From: Heliobacteriaceae bacterium
GTDB lineage: Bacteria; Cyanobacteriota; Vampirovibrionia; Gastranaerophilales; Gastranaerophilaceae
Reading direction: 5' to 3'
DNA: 9,527 bases
NCBI GenBank assembly: GCA_031267015.1
Contig: JAIRZW010000083.1
Coordinates: 1 to 9,527 of the forward strand
Under the pieces are notes generated by a model. It saw nothing but the letters and a program-made list of their open reading frames with translations, was not told the origin of the DNA and made no database searches. Positions 6,044 through 9,527 of the stretch are shown piece after piece (positions within the stretch are counted from its first letter, which is position 1; each line of letters opens with the position of its first letter). A program made the translations under genes and the position numbers.

Positions 6044-7009
6044 TTACAATCGTTTTTGTTCTATTGATTCAATCCAGTCCTGATTGTTTAAATACCAGTC
6101 AATGGTTAGCTTTATACCTTGTTCAAAGGTTATTGACGGTTCCCAGCCCAGTTCGCGACAAATTTTGTCATTGCAAATCGCGTAACGCCGGTCATGTCCG
6201 AGACGGTCTTCCACGTAGCGGATTGAGGTTTCATCCTTACCCATTGCCGCTAAAATCAGGCGCGTAATCTCCATGTTTGTTTTTTCGTTGTTTCCGCCTA
6301 TGTTGTAAACCCCGCCCGGCTTGCCTTTGGTTAAGACGGTTTCAATCGCTGAACAGTGGTCGTAGACATACAACCAGTCGCGTACGTTCAGACCGTCGCC
6401 GTACACAGGAACCTTTTCGCCCTTCAAAAGCTGTGAAATGAAGTACGGAATAAGCTTTTCAGGATACTGATAAGGCCCGTAATTATTAGAACAGCGTGTG
6501 GTCAATACAGGCAGCCCATAGGTTTCAAAATACGCGCGCACAAGCATGTCCGCGCTTGCTTTTGACGCGGAATACGGTGAATTCGGCGCAAGCGGGGTTG
6601 TTTCGTAGAAATACCCGTCTTTTCCGAGGCTTCCGTAAACCTCGTCGGTTGAAACCTGCAAATAGCGCTGAACGTTGGCTTGTTTTGCCGCTTGAAGAAG
6701 ATTCAGCGTGCCTTTTACGTTTGTGTCAATAAAAATTTCCGGCCCGGTAATCGAGCGGTCAACATGGCTTTCGGCCGCGAAGTTCACCACCGCGTCAACC
6801 TGTTCAACTAATTGCGGTACAAGTTCTTTGTCGCAAATGTTGCCGCGCACAAATTGGTAATCCGGGTTATCCTTCACGTCGTCAAGGTTTTCAATGTTTC
6901 CGGCGTAAGTAAGCGCGTCAAGGTTGATTATCTTGTAACCTTTGCCCAGCATTTGACGTATAAAACAGCTTCCGATAAACCCGGCGCCGCCTGTAACTAA
7001 TAGTTTCAT
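6044..7009 (-). CDS. rfbB: dTDP-glucose 4,6-dehydratase
   Basis: This 321-residue extended short-chain dehydrogenase converts dTDP-glucose to dTDP-4-keto-6-deoxyglucose for rhamnose or other deoxysugars of surface polysaccharide. The N-terminal NAD-binding motif is 'VTGGAGFIG' (residues 5-13). The catalytic trio sits in 'STDEVYG' (Thr121, Asp122, Glu123) and the Y-x3-K pair is Tyr146/Lys150 in 'YSASK'. 'NNYGPYQYPEKLIP' and 'VRDWLYVYDH' are substrate-site signatures of RmlB. The start is ATG 7009, with a strong AGGAGG ribosome site just upstream; the frame extends to 7051, but that would add non-family sequence lying in the rfbC end. ATGA overlaps the rfbC stop by 4 bp. Slightly short for the family (about 340-355) but apparently intact. 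rfbA and rfbD are not in the window. Confidence 0.95.
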   Translation of the reverse strand: MKLLVTGGAGFIGSCFIRQMLGKGYKIINLDALTYAGNIENLDDVKDNPDYQFVRGNICDKELVPQLVEQVDAVVNFAAESHVDRSITGPEIFIDTNVKGTLNLLQAAKQANVQRYLQVSTDEVYGSLGKDGYFYETTPLAPNSPYSASKASADMLVRAYFETYGLPVLTTRCSNNYGPYQYPEKLIPYFISQLLKGEKVPVYGDGLNVRDWLYVYDHCSAIETVLTKGKPGGVYNIGGNNEKTNMEITRLILAAMGKDETSIRYVEDRLGHDRRYAICNDKICRELGWEPSITFEQGIKLTIDWYLNNQDWIESIEQKRL

Positions 7010-7578
7010 ATTCCCTCCTTTGTCTGCTCCCTCTCCCCTGCGTGGGAGCAAAGGTCGATTTGACGGGTTGGGGTGAGGGGGAGATTTTTATCTTTTTCGC
7101 TTAGAATCGGCTCAAAGTCGATTCCCCAGTCGATTCCGACACTGTCCCAACGGATTCCGCGTTCGTGTGCCTGTGAATATTCGCCGCTGACCTTGTAAGC
7201 AACTTCGGCCTCGTCAGACAGAACCACAAACCCATGTGCAAAGTCTGCCGGGATGTAGAGCATGTGTTTGTTTTCCTCTGAAAGCTCTACCTTAACCCAT
7301 TTTCCGGTTTTGAGGCTGAATGCAGCATCGTAAATCCGGCCTTTTAAACAGCGCACGAGTTTTGCCTGGCCGTACGGCGCTGCCTGATAATGCAGCCCGC
7401 GAAGCACGCGCGCTCCGGATTTTGACTGGTTGTCCTGAGTAAATTCAATGTCGATTCCGTTTTGCGTAAACTCTGATTTTTTGTAGGTTTCCATGAAAAA
7501 CCCGCGGTTATCTCCGAAAACCTTCGGCTTAACCAAAACCACGCCTGCTACATCTAATCTTTCAAACTCAAATGCCAT
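7006..7578 (-). CDS. rfbC: dTDP-4-dehydrorhamnose 3,5-epimerase with repeat-derived C-terminus
   Basis: This 190-residue RmlC-type cupin epimerises dTDP-4-keto-6-deoxyglucose at C3 and C5. 'FGDNRGFFMETY' (residues 21-32) and 'RVLRGLHYQ' (57-65, catalytic His63) are family landmarks, with Lys73 following; 'YIPADFAHGF' and 'YKVSGEY' provide the active-site tyrosine region. The segment 'DAAFSLKTGKW' is a few residues shorter than the usual 'DxRxGSPTFGxW' loop. ATG 7578 is chosen because it gives the normal 'MAFEFERLDVAGVVL' start and lies exactly 6 nt after an extended -10. The longer frame from 7635 would include the promoter. A normal C-terminus ends near 'SEKDKNLPL'; here 22 further residues (169-190) are encoded by a palindromic repeat at 7024-7084. 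It is coupled to rfbB by a 4-bp overlap. Confidence 0.93.
   Translation of the reverse strand: MAFEFERLDVAGVVLVKPKVFGDNRGFFMETYKKSEFTQNGIDIEFTQDNQSKSGARVLRGLHYQAAPYGQAKLVRCLKGRIYDAAFSLKTGKWVKVELSEENKHMLYIPADFAHGFVVLSDEAEVAYKVSGEYSQAHERGIRWDSVGIDWGIDFEPILSEKDKNLPLTPTRQIDLCSHAGEREQTKEGI
7024..7084. repeat. Palindromic G/C-tract repeat inside the rfbC 3' end
   Basis: TGCTCCC (7025-7031) pairs with GGGAGCA (7044-7050). The CTCCCTCTCCCC segment (7027-7038) is also nearly complementary to GGGGTGAGGGGGAG (7071-7084). This arrangement resembles the 'CCCTCTCCCC...GGTTGGGGTGAGGG' dispersed intergenic palindromes seen in many bacterial genomes (recalled, not searched). It has entered the coding sequence in a frame without stops and now supplies the last residues of RfbC and the spacing before the rfbB ribosome site. 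Confidence 0.65.
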
Positions 7579-7593
7579 GAAATGATTATAACA
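7578..7593 (-). promoter_or_regulatory. Extended -10 promoter of rfbC-rfbB, predicted leaderless
   Basis: On the minus strand TGT (7593-7591) is followed by a perfect TATAAT (7590-7585), with six bases (CATTTC) between it and ATG 7578. It is the best -10 match in the window. No ribosome site can fit, so rfbC should be translated from a leaderless mRNA, while rfbB uses its AGGAGG site inside the transcript. No good -35 box is seen, as is usual for extended -10 promoters. Confidence 0.68.
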
Positions 7594-7632
7594 TAAATAT
7601 TGGTACTTTTTGTTACATGTATTTTGATATAG

Positions 7633-7663
7633 CAAAATTTTTTTTCTTGGGTTTTGTATAAAT
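7633..7663 (+). promoter_or_regulatory. Upstream block of the CheR-like gene, shared with the NUMOD-like gene
   Basis: CAAAA, eight T residues (7638-7645), CTTGGG, TTTTG and TATAAA (7657-7662) lie directly before ATG 7664. Order and spacing match the block at 4067-4099 within two bases. TATAAA is only one base from the ATG, too close to serve as the -10 of a transcript including that ATG, so the promoter itself is not resolved. It lies back to back with the rfbC promoter in an 85-bp divergent region. Confidence 0.35.
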
Positions 7664-8575
7664 ATGAAAGTACAAAATATTAGCTTTTGCGGACATTTGA
7701 ATTATAAAAGAGTGCTCAAAGGAGATTTGTCGTTTAACCCCCAAAGAACTTATATTGTCAATGAAACATCGTTTTTTCGCGACATGGGCACGGTTGAGTA
7801 TGAAAAGAATTATTTTGAAAAGAATTTATCAAACAAGCCCGACATAAATATAGTTATCGGAGGATGCTCAACCGGTGAGGATGTCTGGACCCAAAAAATG
7901 TTCCTTAATGACGTAGACGGCGTAAACGTTTTGGGATTTGATTTGTCAAATGAAGCGATAAAAAAGGCTGAAGGAGGCCACTATACCATACGCAATACAG
8001 ATTTTTTTACAAATATATATGACGCATACGCAGACTATTATCTTGCTTTTGACGGTGAAAACCCGCTTACTCAAAAACAGTTGAAATACCGCAGCTTATT
8101 CAAAGATTTTTTTAGAGAAGTAAAATATCCTGATATGTATCCTTCTAAACCGTCAGTTTTGGACGGCGGTGAAAGAAAATACTTCGTGATAAGGACTGAA
8201 AAAAATTCGGTTCCTTTTATACAGGAAAATGTTCTCAGGATGCAGAAGTTCATCAGACATGGAGTAGATGCTTTTATATTTAAAAATTCGTTGTATCATT
8301 TAACAACTTATGATTTGGAGCATGAATTGCAAAATATAAGACCCGAGAATGAGCTTAAAAATATTCTGAATGATTTCACGGATAATGTAAAGGCAATCGT
8401 TTGCAAAAACGGGTTGTTTGTGCTCGGTGCGCATGAGAAAGACCACAAAGAGCCGGTTAAAACAATTCTCTACGGTCTTCTGGAAAAGGGAGGTTTTGAG
8501 CCTGCTTTTATGGAAGATGGTATGGTAACAGTTTGGAAAAAAGCAGGGCAAAGTTTACTTAGATTTTTTAAATAA
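7664..8575 (+). CDS. Divergent CheR-like SAM-dependent methyltransferase
   Basis: This 303-residue protein carries the landmarks of the CheR catalytic domain in order. 'NETSFFRD' (residues 33-40) is followed by the SAM-binding loop 'IGGCSTGEDVWT' (65-76, like CheR 'SAGCSTGEEPYS'), 'GFDLSNEAIKKAEGGHY' (91-107, like 'ATDIS..AL..A..G.Y'), 'DAFIFKNSLYHL' (202-213, like 'D.IFCRNVLIYF') and 'GLFVLGAHEKD' (250-260, like 'GYLFLGHSE'). CheR methylates glutamates of chemoreceptors. Here the Arg of the 'CRN' motif is Lys, the N-terminal helical receptor-binding domain is missing, and no chemotaxis genes are near. The substrate may therefore differ. The N-terminus 'MKVQNISFCGHLNYKRVLKG' resembles the leader of the gene at 4100. 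ATG 7664 has no ribosome site. The base composition is visibly more A+T-rich than the lpx genes. Confidence 0.75.
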   Translation: MKVQNISFCGHLNYKRVLKGDLSFNPQRTYIVNETSFFRDMGTVEYEKNYFEKNLSNKPDINIVIGGCSTGEDVWTQKMFLNDVDGVNVLGFDLSNEAIKKAEGGHYTIRNTDFFTNIYDAYADYYLAFDGENPLTQKQLKYRSLFKDFFREVKYPDMYPSKPSVLDGGERKYFVIRTEKNSVPFIQENVLRMQKFIRHGVDAFIFKNSLYHLTTYDLEHELQNIRPENELKNILNDFTDNVKAIVCKNGLFVLGAHEKDHKEPVKTILYGLLEKGGFEPAFMEDGMVTVWKKAGQSLLRFFK

Positions 8576-8584
8576 TGTTTGTTG

Positions 8585-8597
8585 TACAATGAAGTTA
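8585..8597 (+). promoter_or_regulatory. -10 element placing a leaderless start at crcB
   Basis: TACAAT (8585-8590) stands six bases before ATG 8597, the same spacing as at rfaE2, rfbC and the methyltransferase remnant. The TGn extension is not present here (TTG precedes the hexamer). Only 21 bp separate crcB from the previous stop, so there is no room for a fluoride riboswitch. Confidence 0.5.
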
Positions 8598-8974
8598 TGC
8601 TTCTAAATATTTTATCAATTTTTATAGGCGGCGGAATCGGCTCGGTATTGAGGTTTTTTGCGGGCGAGTGCGTGCTTAAATATGGAAACTGCCACCTTGC
8701 AGTCGCAACGCTTGCCGTAAACATTGTCGGCGCCTTTATTATCGGGTTTGCATACGCGCTGTTTATGGATAAAACCGAATTGAACCCGGCTGTCCGGTAT
8801 GCAGTAACCATAGGCTTTTGCGGCGGCTTGACAACATTCAGCACGTTTTCGCTCGAATTGCTTATAATGCTCAAAAATGCAGAGTTCATGCAGGTAATTG
8901 TTTATATCTTGTCAAGTGTTATAATATGCGTAGCAGCAGCAGCGTTAGGGGTGTATTGTGCAAAGTTCGTTTAA
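8597..8974 (+). CDS. crcB: Fluoride ion channel CrcB/Fluc
   Basis: This 125-residue membrane protein with four hydrophobic helices acts as a dual-topology dimer that expels fluoride from the cytoplasm. Family landmarks are 'GGGIGSVLRF' (residues 11-20), 'LAVNIVGAFIIGF' (39-51, with the conserved Asn42) and 'GFCGGLTTFSTFSLE' (73-87), which includes the phenylalanine-box and sodium-site region. The helices lie at about 3-25, 34-57, 66-92 and 98-121. ATG 8597 is preferred over an in-frame TTG at 8579 because it gives the normal length and sits at the -10 plus 6 position. It overlaps the following endonuclease gene by 17 bp, so the two are probably co-transcribed. Confidence 0.93.
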   Translation: MLLNILSIFIGGGIGSVLRFFAGECVLKYGNCHLAVATLAVNIVGAFIIGFAYALFMDKTELNPAVRYAVTIGFCGGLTTFSTFSLELLIMLKNAEFMQVIVYILSSVIICVAAAALGVYCAKFV

Positions 8975-9527
8975 GTTTGACAGATTGAATTTTTTGACCG
9001 CGGGTATGCCGCGCCGCACAGGCAAAGGCAGTTATCCCGAAGCGTTTGAAATAATTAAGGAAATGGGTTTGGACGGGATTGAGCTTGAATTCGTCCACGG
9101 TGTGCGCATGAGCGACGAAACCCGTAAGCGCGTAAAACAAATGGCGCAAGAAAAAAAGCTTATTATAACCGCGCATAGCCCGTATTATATTAATCTTAAT
9201 GCGCGCGAAGAAGACAAAATCGACTCAAGCATACGCTACATTGTCGAAACCGCACAGGCTGCCAAAGATGTCGGGGGTTACAGTATCACGTATCACGCGG
9301 CGTTTTACCTGAATCAGGACAAGGAAGCTGTTTTTGAGAAGGTCAAAAAGCAGACCGGGCGGATTGTTGAAATAGTTAAGCGTGAAAAAATTGACGTATG
9401 GATTCGGCCCGAAACCACCGGAAAGCCGACGCAATGGGGGGATTTGGACGAAATAATCCGGCTTTCAAAAGAGTTTGATAACGTTTTGCCGTGTATAGAT
9501 TTTGCACACCTTCATGCGCGCACTAAC
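8958..9527 (+). CDS. Endonuclease IV-like TIM-barrel protein, 3'-truncated by window edge
   Basis: The frame is open to the right edge, with 190 codons visible. It belongs to the AP endonuclease family 2 (Nfo-like) of zinc TIM barrels, which cut DNA at abasic sites. Landmarks are 'FLTAGMPRRTGKGSYPEAF' at the first strand, 'GLDGIELEFVHGVRM' (37-51), 'TAHSPYYINLN' (71-81, metal ligand His73), 'TYHAAFYL' (111-118, His113), 'RPETTGKPTQWG' (150-161, Glu152) and 'CIDFAHLHARTN' (179-190, Asp181 and His184). The 'HLHARTN' form resembles the short archaeal-type relatives rather than E. coli Nfo (recalled). The start is GTG 8958, with an AGGGG ribosome site 6 nt upstream; it overlaps crcB by 17 bp. A sugar isomerase of the same fold is a less likely alternative. 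Confidence 0.85.
   Translation, partial: MQSSFKFDRLNFLTAGMPRRTGKGSYPEAFEIIKEMGLDGIELEFVHGVRMSDETRKRVKQMAQEKKLIITAHSPYYINLNAREEDKIDSSIRYIVETAQAAKDVGGYSITYHAAFYLNQDKEAVFEKVKKQTGRIVEIVKREKIDVWIRPETTGKPTQWGDLDEIIRLSKEFDNVLPCIDFAHLHARTN

Noticed and set aside
7010..7051. Upstream start for rfbB at 7051
   Set aside because: The added residues come from the rfbC/repeat region; ATG 7009 begins directly at the NAD-binding strand and has an AGGAGG site.
7579..7635. Upstream TTG start for rfbC at 7635
   Set aside because: The extension contains a perfect extended -10 element and has no similarity to RfbC proteins; ATG 7578 gives the normal N-terminus.
8576..8596. Fluoride riboswitch ahead of crcB
   Set aside because: Only 21 bp lie between the genes and the -10 is next to the ATG, leaving no room for an aptamer.
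8071..8889. Minus-strand frames opposite the CheR-like gene and crcB
   Set aside because: They are low-complexity, without motifs, and opposite genes with clear family signatures.
1..9527. CRISPR arrays, tRNA or rRNA genes, intact insertion sequences
   Set aside because: No regularly spaced repeats, no cloverleaf or rRNA-like sequence and no transposase motif were seen on either strand.

Overview
The window looks like a chromosomal segment of a Gram-negative-type bacterium with an outer membrane. It carries a lipid A block (lpxD-lpxC-fabZ), a heptose-activating enzyme and dTDP-sugar genes. Two otherwise unrelated proteins start with a short 'MKVQNISF / MRINPISY ... F-x-G' leader. From memory, that leader recurs across many proteins of gut non-photosynthetic cyanobacterial relatives (Gastranaerophilales/Melainabacteria). 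This lineage assignment is an inference and was not checked by any search.

Layout. (1) Positions 1-1102 hold an accessory strip: the 3' part of an ORF6N/antirepressor-type gene, an Avd-like four-helix-bundle gene of the kind found in diversity-generating retroelements (DGRs), and an Asn-codon-rich tract that reads like a DGR template/variable repeat. A strong intrinsic terminator closes it. No reverse transcriptase is present. (2) Positions 1132-3966 hold a compact operon: stand-alone heptose-1-phosphate adenylyltransferase, lpxD, lpxC and fabZ, with short gaps or overlaps. It supplies the lipid A/inner-core precursor pathway; lpxA and lpxB are not here. (3) Positions 4100-5713 hold a large unrecognised protein with NUMOD3-like 'FYEENPER' repeats. 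(4) On the minus strand, rfbC (7578-7006) and rfbB (7009-6044) overlap by 4 bp and make dTDP-sugar precursors for surface glycan. They are followed by a methyltransferase pseudogene (5994-5694) whose middle is deleted. (5) On the plus strand, positions 7664-9527 hold a divergent CheR-like methyltransferase, the fluoride channel gene crcB, and the 5' part of an endonuclease IV-like gene that runs off the window.

The most interesting signals are three. First, an orphan DGR-like avd plus template-like repeat without its reverse transcriptase. Second, four genes on both strands have a -10 element ending exactly 6 nt before the ATG, three of them with an extended TGn motif, which predicts leaderless mRNAs. 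Third, the two genes with the shared N-terminal leader also share an upstream T-tract block. A palindromic repeat has also been absorbed into the C-terminus of RfbC.
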